Below are positions 6,046 through 13,899 of a DNA stretch of 33,954 nt, in pieces. The notes beneath the pieces were generated by a model. It had not been told where the DNA came from. It saw only the letters and a list, made by a program, of their open reading frames with translations, and made no database searches. The DNA is taken from contig NZ_AUHY01000030.1 of NCBI RefSeq assembly GCF_000423425.1, positions 1 through 33,954 on the forward strand. The letters run 5' to 3'. The position numbers were made by a program, and so were the translations under genes. Every line of letters starts with the position of its first letter. Position 1 is the stretch's first letter. The DNA is from Meiothermus rufus DSM 22234. GTDB taxonomy: Bacteria > Deinococcota > Deinococci > Deinococcales > Thermaceae.

Positions 6046-7602
6046 GTGGACCCGCAGGACTTCGCTGCGCTCGAGGCCCGTTTTGCCCATCACCTGACCC
6101 GGCTGGTGCCCGAAGGAAGCCTGGTGGCTGCTGTTTCAGGGGGTGGGGATTCGGTAGCCTTGCTCTTGCTCCTGACCGCTACCCCACGCCAGGTGGTGGT
6201 GGCCCACCTCGACCATGCGCTGCGCCCGGAGTCGGCAGCGGAGGCCCGCTGGGTAGAGGCCCTGGCCCGCCGGCTGGGGTATGCCTTCGAGTCGGATCGG
6301 ATCGAGGTAGCCCGGATCGCCCAGGAGCGAGGTGAGAACCTGGAGGCTACCGCACGGGAACTACGCTATGTCTTCCTGGCCAAGGTGGCCAAAAAACATC
6401 GGGCCCAGGCTGTACTGACCGCCCACACCGAGGACGACCAAGCCGAAACGGTATTGTTGCAGCTTGTACAGGGCACCGGGCGGGGGCTAGGCATACGGCC
6501 CAAGCGGGGCAAGGTGGTGCGGCCCTTGCTGGAAATAAGCCGCAGTACCCTACGGGCCTACCTCCGGCACAAAGGCCAGGACTGGCTCGAGGATGTGAGT
6601 AACGCCGATGTCTCGATGGATCGCAACTACCTGCGTCTGGAGGTCTTTCCCCGGCTCAAGGCCCGCTTTCCTCAGGTCAATACCACCCTGGCCCGCTTTG
6701 CCGCCATCTCCCAGCTCGACGACGAGGCCCTAGACCCCCTAGCCGCGCAAATTCTGCTACGCGATGGGCGCTGGCCCTGTCCAGCCTACCGGGTAGCCCC
6801 GCTATTGCAGGCCCCCAGCGGGCTGCGCCGCCGGGCCTTGCGGCAGATGCTCGAGCACATCCAGCTACGGCCCGAGACCGCCTGGATTCTCCAGCTCGAG
6901 CGGGCGCTACAGGGCGAAGCCTTCACCCTACCCGAAGGCTGGCAGGTCCGCCGCCGCGACGGTACCCTGTTTCTGATCCCGCCCACGGCCACGGCCTTCC
7001 CCCCCTGGCGCGGCTCCAGGCTGCCCCAGCCCGGCGACCAGATCGAGCTGCCCCAGGGCCGGATGCGGCTGGTAGATTTTCTAGCCGAGCACGGTGTACC
7101 TCCCGAGCTCAAGCAGGTCTGGCCCGTGCGAGCGGTGGGACAACAGGTGCAGGAGGTATGGAACCTCTGGCCCGAGGAAGAGGACCTCGAGCACATGCGC
7201 AGTGCTCTGGCGCAAGCCCAAAAAGCCTTCAAGCAAGGCGAGGTGCCCATTGGTGCGGTGGTGGTCTGGGATGGGGAGGTGCTGGCCCAGGCCCACAACC
7301 AGGTAGAGCAGAACCAAGACGCCACCGCCCACGCCGAATTCATCGCCCTAAAGCAGGCCTTAGCCCTCGAGCGAAGCAAGGTGCTGCCGGGGGCCACTGT
7401 CTACGTAACCCTCGAGCCCTGCCCTATGTGCTTCGGTGCCCTGGCCGAGGCCCAGGTGCGGCGGGTGGTCTACGCGGTGGAAAACCTCAAGGCCGGAGCG
7501 GTTACGATCCACCGCCTGAACCCCCCCTTTGCCTGGGAAGGAGGCTGGCTCGAACGCGAGTCGGCCCGGCTGCTGCGTAGCTTTTTCGCCCAGAAGCGCT
7601 AG
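6046..7602 (+). CDS. tilS-tadA: TilS-TadA fusion: tRNA(Ile)-lysidine synthase / tRNA adenosine deaminase
   Basis: A 518-residue two-enzyme protein. Residues 1 to about 380 form TilS, which makes lysidine at C34 of tRNA-Ile(CAU). It has the PP-loop VSGGGDSVALL (about 29-39), HLDHALRPES, TAHTEDDQAETVLLQL, NYLRLEVFPRL, and a C-terminal domain with RLPQPGDQIEL and VPPELKQVWPV. From about residue 383 follows a complete TadA-type deaminase: GEVPIGAVVV, zinc/catalytic HAE (His429), and PCPMC (Cys459, Cys462), ending LLRSFFAQKR. TadA makes inosine at A34 of tRNA-Arg(ACG). The frame is continuous and both active sites look intact. No Shine-Dalgarno is seen; the GTG start is set by the -10 spacing. Confidence 0.92.
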   Translation: MDPQDFAALEARFAHHLTRLVPEGSLVAAVSGGGDSVALLLLLTATPRQVVVAHLDHALRPESAAEARWVEALARRLGYAFESDRIEVARIAQERGENLEATARELRYVFLAKVAKKHRAQAVLTAHTEDDQAETVLLQLVQGTGRGLGIRPKRGKVVRPLLEISRSTLRAYLRHKGQDWLEDVSNADVSMDRNYLRLEVFPRLKARFPQVNTTLARFAAISQLDDEALDPLAAQILLRDGRWPCPAYRVAPLLQAPSGLRRRALRQMLEHIQLRPETAWILQLERALQGEAFTLPEGWQVRRRDGTLFLIPPTATAFPPWRGSRLPQPGDQIELPQGRMRLVDFLAEHGVPPELKQVWPVRAVGQQVQEVWNLWPEEEDLEHMRSALAQAQKAFKQGEVPIGAVVVWDGEVLAQAHNQVEQNQDATAHAEFIALKQALALERSKVLPGATVYVTLEPCPMCFGALAEAQVRRVVYAVENLKAGAVTIHRLNPPFAWEGGWLERESARLLRSFFAQKR

Positions 7603-7609
7603 CCCGACC

Positions 7610-8569
7610 CTACAGGTCGTACCAGGGTGGGGTGCCGCGGAAAAGCTCGAGGGGTTCCCCCAGCACCTCCGCCCGCCCCGCCTCAACCAGCGAGATGACC
7701 TGGGGCGGACAGCTTTCCACACAGGCGCCACAACCGGTGCAGGCCGATACCCTCAGCTTCAACACGTACTCCTCCCCCTCGCGCTCGCGCTCCACCGCCT
7801 TGGTAGGACAGACGTTGGTACAGACTGGGCAAAGGGTGCAGCCCTCGGCCACCCTTATGCGGGGCCAGCGCACCCCAGAGGCCCGGTAAGCCGCCAAACG
7901 GCGCAGCCGCAACTCAGCAGGCAGCTCGGCCCGGCGGTCTTCGGAGGGTTCATCCTGGGGCAAAGGCAGGTTGGGCACCAGCTCCGCCGCTCCCCGCTTG
8001 GCCCCGCCAAACATGGCCCCAAAAAACTCCCGCCGGCCTACTGCGGCGCCCCGCAGGGCCTCTTGCTGCAAGTGCACCTCGAGGCCGGGAAAGTAGCGGC
8101 GGGCCTCCTGGGCCACCTGCTGCACTTTTTCTGGGACGGAAGGCCCCCCAATCTTGCAGTGGGCACAGTCCCCGTGGGCCAGGGTAAGGGGGCCAAACCT
8201 CGAGGCCGCCTCGGCCAGCACCCCCGGGGTTAGCTGCCCCAGGCAGTGAACCTCGTCCCCCGCGCCTGGAGCCTTGGCGCAACGGAGCTGGCCCCGACCC
8301 CGGTAGAGCTTCTCCTGAATGGGCCCTAGGGGAAACTCCAGGGCGATTCCCGGGCAGGCCGAGGTGCAAAGCCCGCAGCTGGTGCACTTCACCTCATCTA
8401 TCTCAACGGTAAAGCTCTGCAGGTTAATGGCCTGGTGCGGGCAGGCCTGCTGGCACTTGTCGCACCCCCCCACGCTGTTGCGCTCGAGCAAACAGCGTGG
8501 CCCAGTGTAGTCGGGGGTTGGGTCGGTCAGTTTGAGGAAAGCGCCTACCAGGTTGTCCAAAAGCCCCAC
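7610..8569 (-). CDS. Multi-[4Fe-4S] ferredoxin-type protein
   Basis: A 319-residue soluble iron-sulfur protein. Two cluster motifs lie near the N-terminus (CDKCQQACP and CTSCGLCTSACP) and two near the C-terminus (CTLCPVCTNVCP and CTGCGACVESCP). Between them is a Cys-containing segment (RCAKAPG, VHCLGQLTPG, HGDCAHCKIG) and a linker with RREFFGAMFGG. It probably carries electrons between redox enzymes; the partner is not evident. GTG start 7 nt after TACCCT. The stop lies 7 nt from the convergent TilS-TadA stop. It follows the DAHP synthase gene by 48 nt but seems to have its own promoter. Confidence 0.8.
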   Translation of the reverse strand: MGLLDNLVGAFLKLTDPTPDYTGPRCLLERNSVGGCDKCQQACPHQAINLQSFTVEIDEVKCTSCGLCTSACPGIALEFPLGPIQEKLYRGRGQLRCAKAPGAGDEVHCLGQLTPGVLAEAASRFGPLTLAHGDCAHCKIGGPSVPEKVQQVAQEARRYFPGLEVHLQQEALRGAAVGRREFFGAMFGGAKRGAAELVPNLPLPQDEPSEDRRAELPAELRLRRLAAYRASGVRWPRIRVAEGCTLCPVCTNVCPTKAVEREREGEEYVLKLRVSACTGCGACVESCPPQVISLVEAGRAEVLGEPLELFRGTPPWYDL

Positions 8570-8576
8570 GCCTATC

Positions 8577-8582
8577 AGGGTA
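8577..8582 (-). promoter_or_regulatory. -10 box of the ferredoxin gene, leaderless type
   Basis: TACCCT on the minus strand, 7 nt before GTG 8569. No convincing -35. Confidence 0.4.
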
Positions 8583-8617
8583 CAAGGTGAAGGGGTCTAC
8601 CGTAAGGGGCTGTAGGC

Positions 8618-9697
8618 TCAAACCCTCGAGGCTTCCTTGGGCATCAGATCTTCAATAGCCTTCAAGAAGGCCTCGAACTGGGCAAAGTCTAGCTGCTGTT
8701 CGCTGTCGGAAAGGGCCACCTTGGGGTTGGGGTGTACCTCCACATGCACCCCATCCAGCCCCGCCGCTAGCGCCGCCCGGGCCAGCGGGGCCAGCAGGTC
8801 GCGCCGCCCTGCGGCATGGGTCACGTCCACAATAACCGGCAGGTGGGTTAGCTGCTTGGCCAAAACCGCCGCGGAAAGGTCGAGGGTGTTGCGGGTCCAC
8901 TTCTCGTAGGTACGAATACCCCGCTCACACAAAATAACCTCGGCGTTCCCTTGCGAAAGGATATACTCCGCGCTGTAAAACCACTCCTCGATGGTCTGGG
9001 CAAACCCCCGCTTGAGCAAAACCGGTTTGTTGGCCCGGCCCACCTCGCGCAGCAGGGCGAAGTTCTGGGCGTTACGGGTGCCTACCTGCAGGATGTCGGC
9101 ATACTGGGCCACCAGCTCCACATCGCGGGTATCCATAACCTCGGTTACAAAGACCATCCCATAGGCATCGGCGGCCTGGCGGCCCAGCCGCAAGGCCGGC
9201 TCCCCCATCCCTTGAAAGCCGTAGGGGGAGGTGCGGGGCTTATAGGCCCCTCCGCGCAATACCCGCACCCCACGCTCGGCCAGAAAGCGAGCGGTGGAAA
9301 GCATCTGCTCTTCCGACTCAATCGAGCAGGGCCCGGCCACCAGCACCTTGCCCTGACCAAAGACCACATCACCCACCCGAACCCTGGTATCCTCGGGCTT
9401 GACCTGGCGCGAGTAGAGGAATTTCTGCTTGTCCTGCCGTTCTTCTAAGTCCAGCGAGGCCTTGAAAATCTCCTTGAACAGCCGCTTGATGGTCTCCGCC
9501 GGATAGGGGCCCGGGTTTTCCGCAGTAAGGTAGGCTAGCATCTCCTCCTCGCGTTTAGGGTCGTAGTGGGGCAGCCCCAACTCGGTCTGGATGCGCCCGA
9601 TCTCGCTCACCAGCCGGCCCCGTTCGGAAAGCAAGCGAAGCAGTTCCCGGTTGATGCGGTCGACGTCCTTACGCAGCTGTACAATTCGCTGATCCAT
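8618..9697 (-). CDS. Chorismate mutase / 3-deoxy-7-phosphoheptulonate synthase
   Basis: A 359-residue bifunctional enzyme. Residues 1 to about 85 form an AroQ-type chorismate mutase helix bundle (QLRKDVDRINRELLRLLSER, then PKREEEML). From about 105 follows a KDO8P-synthase-like (type I-beta) DAHP synthase with VAGPCSIES, RGGAYKPRTSPYGFQG, LQVGTRNAQNF, LLKRG and PVIVDVTHAAGRR. It catalyses the first step of the shikimate pathway. In Bacillus-type fusions the mutase domain senses chorismate/prephenate for feedback control, and the same is likely here. I choose ATG 9697 over an upstream in-frame start because TACCAT lies exactly 7 nt before it. Gene naming differs between species (aroA/aroG/aroF), so I give none. 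Confidence 0.92.
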   Translation of the reverse strand: MDQRIVQLRKDVDRINRELLRLLSERGRLVSEIGRIQTELGLPHYDPKREEEMLAYLTAENPGPYPAETIKRLFKEIFKASLDLEERQDKQKFLYSRQVKPEDTRVRVGDVVFGQGKVLVAGPCSIESEEQMLSTARFLAERGVRVLRGGAYKPRTSPYGFQGMGEPALRLGRQAADAYGMVFVTEVMDTRDVELVAQYADILQVGTRNAQNFALLREVGRANKPVLLKRGFAQTIEEWFYSAEYILSQGNAEVILCERGIRTYEKWTRNTLDLSAAVLAKQLTHLPVIVDVTHAAGRRDLLAPLARAALAAGLDGVHVEVHPNPKVALSDSEQQLDFAQFEAFLKAIEDLMPKEASRV

Positions 9698-9704
9698 GAG
9701 CTCA

Positions 9705-9710
9705 ATGGTA
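9705..9710 (-). promoter_or_regulatory. -10 box of chorismate mutase/DAHP synthase, leaderless type
   Basis: TACCAT on the minus strand, 7 nt before ATG 9697. An intergenic CTCGAG lies just upstream at 9727-9732. Confidence 0.5.
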
Positions 9711-9743
9711 TACCAAGAGGGAGGGGCTCGAGGCAAGGCGCGG

Positions 9744-10667
9744 CTACCGCTTCTTGCTTCTTCGGGCTACACCGGGCTTAGGTGCCGGGCCCGCTGGCAC
9801 CGCCAGTGTAGCTGGGGGGTTCTCCCGCCCTCCCTTCCACCGCCCAAGCATGTACAAGGCCAGCAAGATCAGGGGAACGGAAACTATCTGCGTTGCTGTA
9901 AACAGGCCAATGCCGGCCTCCTCATTCAGGTAAACCCTAAGCCAAAGGGGGTTTAGGCGGAAGGTCTCCTCGAAAACCGAGCGCAGCAAGCTATACCACA
10001 GCACGAACTGCCAAAACACGTAGCCGTAGGCCCGGTTCTGCCGCAACCAGTAGAGGGCCAGAAGCAATAGGGCCACCCCGATTAAAACCCCGTAGAGCTG
10101 GGTAAAATGCACTGGCCCCCGCACAATAGTCTCCGGTGCACAGGTGTATACCTGGCTGATGTCCTGGATGCCGGGGCATACCCCAGGAAACCCCTTGGCC
10201 CAATCGGGCCAGGTAAACCCGATGGGCCAGTTGGTCAGGCGTCCCACGGTATCGGAGCCGTTCATAATGTTGCCCAACCGCCCAGCCGCCACACCCAGGG
10301 CAATTCCCGGCACCACCGCGTCTAAATAGGCCCAGATGGGTATTTTGTAGCGGTAGTAGTGGTAGATGAAGGGAATCAACCCCCCCACAATGGCCCCGTG
10401 GAAGGACAACCCCCCCTGCCAGATATACAAGGCCGCGGCCGGGTTGGTGCTAAACTCACCGGGGCTGGTGAGCACGTAGCCCACCCGGGCCCCCACCACC
10501 CCCCAGATCACCGCCCAAAAGGCAATCTGCTCGAAGCGGTCGGGGTCGAAACCCCAGCTTTTCAGCAAGCGCTTCGCGATCTCAAAGGCGGCAAATATCG
10601 CCAGCACCAAGAAAAGCCCGTACCAGCGAATCTGCAAGGGGCCGATTTCGATTAGGATAGGATCCAT
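9744..10667 (-). CDS. lgt: Prolipoprotein diacylglyceryl transferase
   Basis: A 307-residue, seven-segment inner-membrane enzyme that transfers diacylglycerol from phosphatidylglycerol to the lipobox Cys of prolipoproteins. Family motifs are [31 protein letters not shown] (His90) and the Lgt signature [15 protein letters not shown]. The C-terminal tail beyond the last helix is Pro/Ala/Lys-rich and slightly longer than average. ATG start with GGAGGT 4 nt upstream. It follows the glutaredoxin-like gene by 12 nt and is likely cotranscribed with it and DUF456. Confidence 0.94.
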   Translation of the reverse strand: MDPILIEIGPLQIRWYGLFLVLAIFAAFEIAKRLLKSWGFDPDRFEQIAFWAVIWGVVGARVGYVLTSPGEFSTNPAAALYIWQGGLSFHGAIVGGLIPFIYHYYRYKIPIWAYLDAVVPGIALGVAAGRLGNIMNGSDTVGRLTNWPIGFTWPDWAKGFPGVCPGIQDISQVYTCAPETIVRGPVHFTQLYGVLIGVALLLLALYWLRQNRAYGYVFWQFVLWYSLLRSVFEETFRLNPLWLRVYLNEEAGIGLFTATQIVSVPLILLALYMLGRWKGGRENPPATLAVPAGPAPKPGVARRSKKR

Positions 10668-10679
10668 TCCTACCTCCGG

Positions 10680-10901
10680 CTACTGGGCTAGCTTCTTCTC
10701 CAGGCGCTCGAGGGTAAACTTGCCCTCGAGCAGCACCTTACCCTCTTTGAGGAGTACCGGAACCCGAAAGGTATAGACTTTGCGCAGCTCTTCATCGGCA
10801 TCCACATCCTGCCAAAGGTAGTCGATGCCTTGGGCCTTCAGCAGGGCCTCAGCCTCCTGGCAGAGGTGGCAACCTTTCCGGCTGATCAACACATAGCCCA
10901 T
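10680..10901 (-). CDS. Glutaredoxin-like thioredoxin-fold protein
   Basis: A 73-residue protein starting MGYVLISRKGCHLCQEAEALL with a CHLC redox motif. It continues with DVDADEELRKVYTFRVPVLL, which holds the cis-Pro of the thioredoxin fold, and ends in a short helix. Size and motif match the glutaredoxin-like / DUF836 family (thiol-disulfide exchange); targets are unknown. Start ATG with GGAGG 4 nt upstream; a TATACT -10-like box sits at 10912-10917. It lies between DUF456 and lgt, an envelope-related context, but the protein has no signal peptide. Confidence 0.85.
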   Translation of the reverse strand: MGYVLISRKGCHLCQEAEALLKAQGIDYLWQDVDADEELRKVYTFRVPVLLKEGKVLLEGKFTLERLEKKLAQ

Positions 10902-10911
10902 CTGGCCTCCA

Positions 10912-10917
10912 AGTATA
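10912..10917 (-). promoter_or_regulatory. Possible -10 box of the glutaredoxin-like gene
   Basis: TATACT on the minus strand, 10 nt before ATG 10901 and between the DUF456 stop and this gene. No -35 recognised; it may be an internal operon promoter. Confidence 0.35.
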
Positions 10918-10926
10918 GCCGGGGCC

Positions 10927-11406
10927 TCAAAAGATAGCCATCAGCACCAACACCCCCATCACCAGGTGAATCAGGAATTTCCCTGCCAGCCCCCCCAACA
11001 AGCCCCACACCGCCCCCCAGGCCCCCCGCAGGGCCGCCGCAGCGGTGCGGCCTGCCAGCAGCTCACCCAGATAAGCACCTAGTAAAGGCATTAGAAACAA
11101 CCCCCATGGCGGGTAAACGAACACCCCCACAATCCCTCCGATGAAAGCCCCCCACACCCCCTGGCGGCTACCGCCAAACCGCCGTGCCCCTATGGCCCCA
11201 GCAATGTTGTCTATCAGCGAGGACAAAACCGTCAGCACCGCCAACGCCACCCAGAGCGGCAGACCTATCTCGCGGAAACCCACCAACAACTCGTGGAGCA
11301 AAGCTGCCCCCAGGATAATAAAGCCGGCAGGCACCACCGGGATAAAGGTGGCCCAAAGGGCCACCAGCCACACTCCCACAAAGAGCCAGTCAGCAAAGGC
11401 GTTCAC
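10927..11406 (-). CDS. DUF456 membrane protein
   Basis: About 159 residues, almost entirely hydrophobic. It contains the DUF456 (PF04306) pattern: an N-terminal helix pair with FIPVVPAGFIILGAALLHE, then IDNIAGAIGARRFGGSRQGVWGA, then Gly-rich helices with FLMPLLGAYLGELLAG. The function of the family is unknown. The GTG at 11406 lies 8 nt after TAGACT; a longer frame would run across the divergent DUF502 promoter and adds a charged, non-family N-terminus, so I reject it. It is first in a probable operon with the glutaredoxin-like gene and lgt. Confidence 0.8.
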   Translation of the reverse strand: MNAFADWLFVGVWLVALWATFIPVVPAGFIILGAALLHELLVGFREIGLPLWVALAVLTVLSSLIDNIAGAIGARRFGGSRQGVWGAFIGGIVGVFVYPPWGLFLMPLLGAYLGELLAGRTAAAALRGAWGAVWGLLGGLAGKFLIHLVMGVLVLMAIF

Positions 11407-11414
11407 GCGCCTAA

Positions 11415-11420
11415 AGTCTA
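11415..11420 (-). promoter_or_regulatory. -10 box of DUF456, near-leaderless
   Basis: TAGACT on the minus strand, 8 nt before GTG 11406. The same hexamer drives the divergent DUF502 gene. Confidence 0.45.
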
Positions 11421-11471
11421 AAGCATCCCTCGATTGGTAGGGCAGCCCCTGCACACACGGTTCCCCTGCCT

Positions 11472-11477
11472 TAGACT
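11472..11477 (+). promoter_or_regulatory. -10 box of DUF502, leaderless type
   Basis: TAGACT, 7 nt before ATG 11485. The adjoining AAAGGT is too close to the ATG to act as a ribosome site. Confidence 0.5.
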
Positions 11478-11484
11478 CAAAGGT

Positions 11485-12129
11485 ATGGGTTCTCGCCTGC
11501 GCCGCTACTTCTTCACTGGGCTTCTGTCCATTCTGCCCATAGCTGTAACCCTGTACGTGCTGGTTTGGGTCTACAGCTGGTTCAATGGCATCATCAGCAG
11601 CCTGCTCCAAGCCCTCTCTATAGAACCTCCCAAAGGGCTTTTACCCCTTTTCCCCTTCCTGGGCCTTCTGGCCACTTTAGGGTTGGTGACGCTGGCTGGT
11701 GCCCTGACCGGCAATTACGTGGGCCGGGCTATTTTTTCCGCCATAGACAAAAGCATCAAGGCCATCCCGCTGGTGCGGGAGGTGTACAACGCCGTACAAC
11801 AGATCGCCCACACCCTGCTGGGGCAGCCTGAGGTGCAGTTCCAACGCGCGGCCTTGATCGAATACCCCCGCAAGGGCCTGTATATCCTTTGCTTTATCGC
11901 CAGCCCCCAGGTGGGCAAGAAGCTGTCCCCACTGCCGGAGGGCTACACCGTGGTGTTGGTTCCCACCAGCCCGGTGCCCGCCTCCGGCATGGCCATCATC
12001 GTGCCTTCCTCTGAGGTCATCCCCCTGGACATCAGCATCGAAGATGCCCTAAAGTACGTGGTTTCCGCCGGTTTCATCCTACCGGAAAACAAGGCCAAAC
12101 CCTTGTTGGCCGACTCGAGCGCCGGTTGA
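11485..12129 (+). CDS. DUF502 membrane protein
   Basis: A 214-residue protein with two N-terminal membrane helices (about 9-32 and 58-80), separated by a short loop with EPPKG. A soluble domain follows, containing SIKAIPLVREVYNAVQQI, FIASPQVGKKL and the conserved VVLVPTSPVPASGMAIIVPS. This is the DUF502 (PF04367) family; its function is unknown. I choose ATG 11485 (MGSRLRRYFFTGLL) over the 17-residue-longer frame because of the TAGACT at -13. It ends 65 nt before the CoA-transferase gene, which has its own promoter. Confidence 0.85.
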   Translation: MGSRLRRYFFTGLLSILPIAVTLYVLVWVYSWFNGIISSLLQALSIEPPKGLLPLFPFLGLLATLGLVTLAGALTGNYVGRAIFSAIDKSIKAIPLVREVYNAVQQIAHTLLGQPEVQFQRAALIEYPRKGLYILCFIASPQVGKKLSPLPEGYTVVLVPTSPVPASGMAIIVPSSEVIPLDISIEDALKYVVSAGFILPENKAKPLLADSSAG

Positions 12130-12181
12130 ATGCCGGCCTAAACAGGGGTTACACCCGGTCATCTGTCCCGAAAAAAGGCTA

Positions 12182-12187
12182 TAGCAT
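12182..12187 (+). promoter_or_regulatory. -10 box of the CoA-transferase gene, leaderless type
   Basis: TAGCAT, 7 nt before ATG 12195. It supports that start over upstream in-frame ATGs at 12126 and 12186. Confidence 0.55.
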
Positions 12188-12194
12188 GGGGTTT

Positions 12195-13559
12195 ATGAAA
12201 CGAGTTTCCCGCACCGGCAAAGCTCTAGCCCGCAGCGAGGTGGAAAAGGTCTACCAGAGCAAGCTGGTGGACCTCGAGCTAGCCGCCAGCATGATTGGCA
12301 GCAACGCCCGGGTGTTCGTCTCGGGCAATGCCTCCACCCCTACCCCTCTGCTCGAGGCTCTGGCCCGGCGCAAGGATGAGCTGGAAAACGTGGAGCTGGT
12401 TCACGTGCTCCAGCTGGGCAGCGACCCCTTCTTAGCCCCCGAGATGGAAGGGCATTTCCGCCGCCGCTCGCTGTTTGTAGGCCCAGCCGACCGGGAGGCA
12501 GTCAACAGTGGACGGGCCGATTATGTGCCCATCTCGCTGCACCAGATTCCCTGGCTGTTCAAACGGGGTGTTCTGCCGCTGGACTACGCTTTGGTACAGG
12601 TCTCGCCTCCAGACGAGTTCGGCTTCGTCAGCCTGGGGGTGGAAGTCATCGCCGCCAAGGCCGCGGTGGAAACCGCTCGACGGGTGATCGCCTTGGTCAA
12701 CCCCCGGATGCCCCGCACCCTGGGCGACACCTTCGTGCACGTCTCCAAGTTCGCTGCCTTCGTAGAGGCGGAGTTCCCTTTGCCCGTCCTGCCCCGCGAC
12801 ACCTTCGGCGAGGTGGAGGCCAAGATTGGCAAGTATGTCGCCGACCTCATCGATGATGGCTGCACCCTGCAGATGGGCATCGGGGCCATCCCCGACGCGG
12901 TGTTGGCCAACCTGAGCGGTAGGCAGGATTTGGGTATTCACACCGAGATGATCTCCGATGGGGTGATGGAGGCCTTAGAAAAAGGCATCGTCACCGGGCA
13001 GCGCAAGACCTTGCTGCCGGGCAAGGTGGTGGGCACCTTTGTGCTGGGCTCCGAGCGGCTGTATCGCTTCGTGCACAACAATCCCCTCTTCGAGATGCGC
13101 CCCGCGGACTGGGTGAACAACCCTTTCAACATCGCCCGAAACGAGAATATGGTGGCCATCAACTCGGCCCTCGAGGTCGACCTCACGGGCCAGGTCTGCG
13201 CCGACTCCATCGGCCCGCGCATCTACTCTGGTTTTGGTGGGCAGCTCGACTTCATCCGCGGGGCTGCGGCCAGCAAGGGGGGCAAGCCCATCATCGCCCT
13301 GCCCAGCAGCGGTAAGAACCACAGCTTCAGCCGCATCCTCCCTCTGCTCAAAACCGGGGCTGGCGTGGTGACCACTCGGGCCGACGTGCACTACGTGGTC
13401 ACCGAGTACGGTGTGGCCGACCTTTTTGGCAAAAGCCTGCGCGAGCGAGCCCAGGCCCTCATCCAGATCGCCCACCCCCACTTCCGCGAAGCGCTGAGTC
13501 AGGCCGCTTTCGAGCGGGGCCTCCTGCCCAAAAGCTACCCCGGCTTCTCTCCTAGTTAG
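12195..13559 (+). CDS. Acetyl-CoA hydrolase/transferase family CoA-transferase
   Basis: A 454-residue family I CoA-transferase of the Cat1/Cat2/acetyl-CoA hydrolase group. It has the N-terminal Rossmann-like half with VFVSGNASTPTPLLEALA, and a C-terminal half with the likely catalytic Glu in IHTEMISDGVMEALEKG. GFGGQLDFIRGAAASKGGK and VTTRADVHYVVTEYGVADL are typical oxyanion and CoA-binding segments. Such enzymes swap CoA between acetate and acids such as succinate, butyrate or 4-hydroxybutyrate; which acid is not decidable here. The length fits the 4-hydroxybutyrate CoA-transferase branch better than the longer Cat1 branch. It stands alone between DUF502 and tatA. Confidence 0.85.
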   Translation: MKRVSRTGKALARSEVEKVYQSKLVDLELAASMIGSNARVFVSGNASTPTPLLEALARRKDELENVELVHVLQLGSDPFLAPEMEGHFRRRSLFVGPADREAVNSGRADYVPISLHQIPWLFKRGVLPLDYALVQVSPPDEFGFVSLGVEVIAAKAAVETARRVIALVNPRMPRTLGDTFVHVSKFAAFVEAEFPLPVLPRDTFGEVEAKIGKYVADLIDDGCTLQMGIGAIPDAVLANLSGRQDLGIHTEMISDGVMEALEKGIVTGQRKTLLPGKVVGTFVLGSERLYRFVHNNPLFEMRPADWVNNPFNIARNENMVAINSALEVDLTGQVCADSIGPRIYSGFGGQLDFIRGAAASKGGKPIIALPSSGKNHSFSRILPLLKTGAGVVTTRADVHYVVTEYGVADLFGKSLRERAQALIQIAHPHFREALSQAAFERGLLPKSYPGFSPS

Positions 13560-13580
13560 CCTGTCACGCTTTTTTGATGC

Positions 13581-13633
13581 AAGCCAGCTAGCCTTTCAGC
13601 TAGGCTTCAGCCAAGGGGGTAAACTATAGCTAG
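13581..13633 (+). repeat. Inverted repeat and AGCTAG repeats before tatA
   Basis: A hairpin is possible from CTAGC (13588-13592) and GCTAG (13599-13603), extended by AAGC/GCTT with a 3-nt bulge. The hexamer AGCTAG occurs at 13586, 13598 and 13628; the last copy touches the tatA ribosome site. No T-run follows, so this is not a typical terminator. The T6 run at 13570-13575 has no good stem before it. Confidence 0.35.
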
Positions 13634-13642
13634 GAGACTGCC

Positions 13643-13891
13643 ATGAACCTGGGAATGACCGAGATTCTGATCATCCTGCTGATCGCCTTGCTGTTGTTCG
13701 GCCCACGCAAGCTACCCGAACTGGGGCGCAGCCTGGGCCAGAGCATCCGCGAGTTCCAGCGCGGGGCCCGCAGCATCCGCGAGGAGTTTGAAAAGGCTGC
13801 CGAGGTGAAGGAGTTCAAAGAAATCAAGGAAGAGATGAGCCGGCCCCTGGAAGAAAAGAAGCTCGAGGCCAAGGAAGAGTCCAAGTCCTGA
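13643..13891 (+). CDS. tatA: Twin-arginine translocase subunit TatA
   Basis: An 82-residue TatA/E protein. It has a short periplasmic N-terminus, one membrane helix (TEILIILLIALLLF), the FGPRKLPELGRSLG hinge with the conserved Phe-Gly, then a long amphipathic helix and a Lys/Glu-rich tail. It forms the pore-forming oligomer of the Tat export system for folded proteins. AGGAG lies 6 nt before the ATG, so this gene has a leader. TatC follows 8 nt after its stop. No TatB-like third subunit is seen, which is normal for minimal TatAC systems. Confidence 0.94.
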   Translation: MNLGMTEILIILLIALLLFGPRKLPELGRSLGQSIREFQRGARSIREEFEKAAEVKEFKEIKEEMSRPLEEKKLEAKEESKS

Positions 13892-13899
13892 GGTAGGCC

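Noticed and set aside
7605-7619. CGACC-CTACA-GGTCG hairpin between the TilS-TadA and ferredoxin genes as a two-way terminator.
   Set aside because: Only a 5-bp stem and no T-run on either strand.
8030-8065. RREFFGAMFGG in the ferredoxin-type protein resembles a Tat signal motif.
   Set aside because: It is internal (after two cluster motifs), so it cannot act as an N-terminal export signal.
13568-13575. T-run after the CoA-transferase gene as an intrinsic terminator.
   Set aside because: No stable stem precedes the run; the nearest inverted repeat lies after it.
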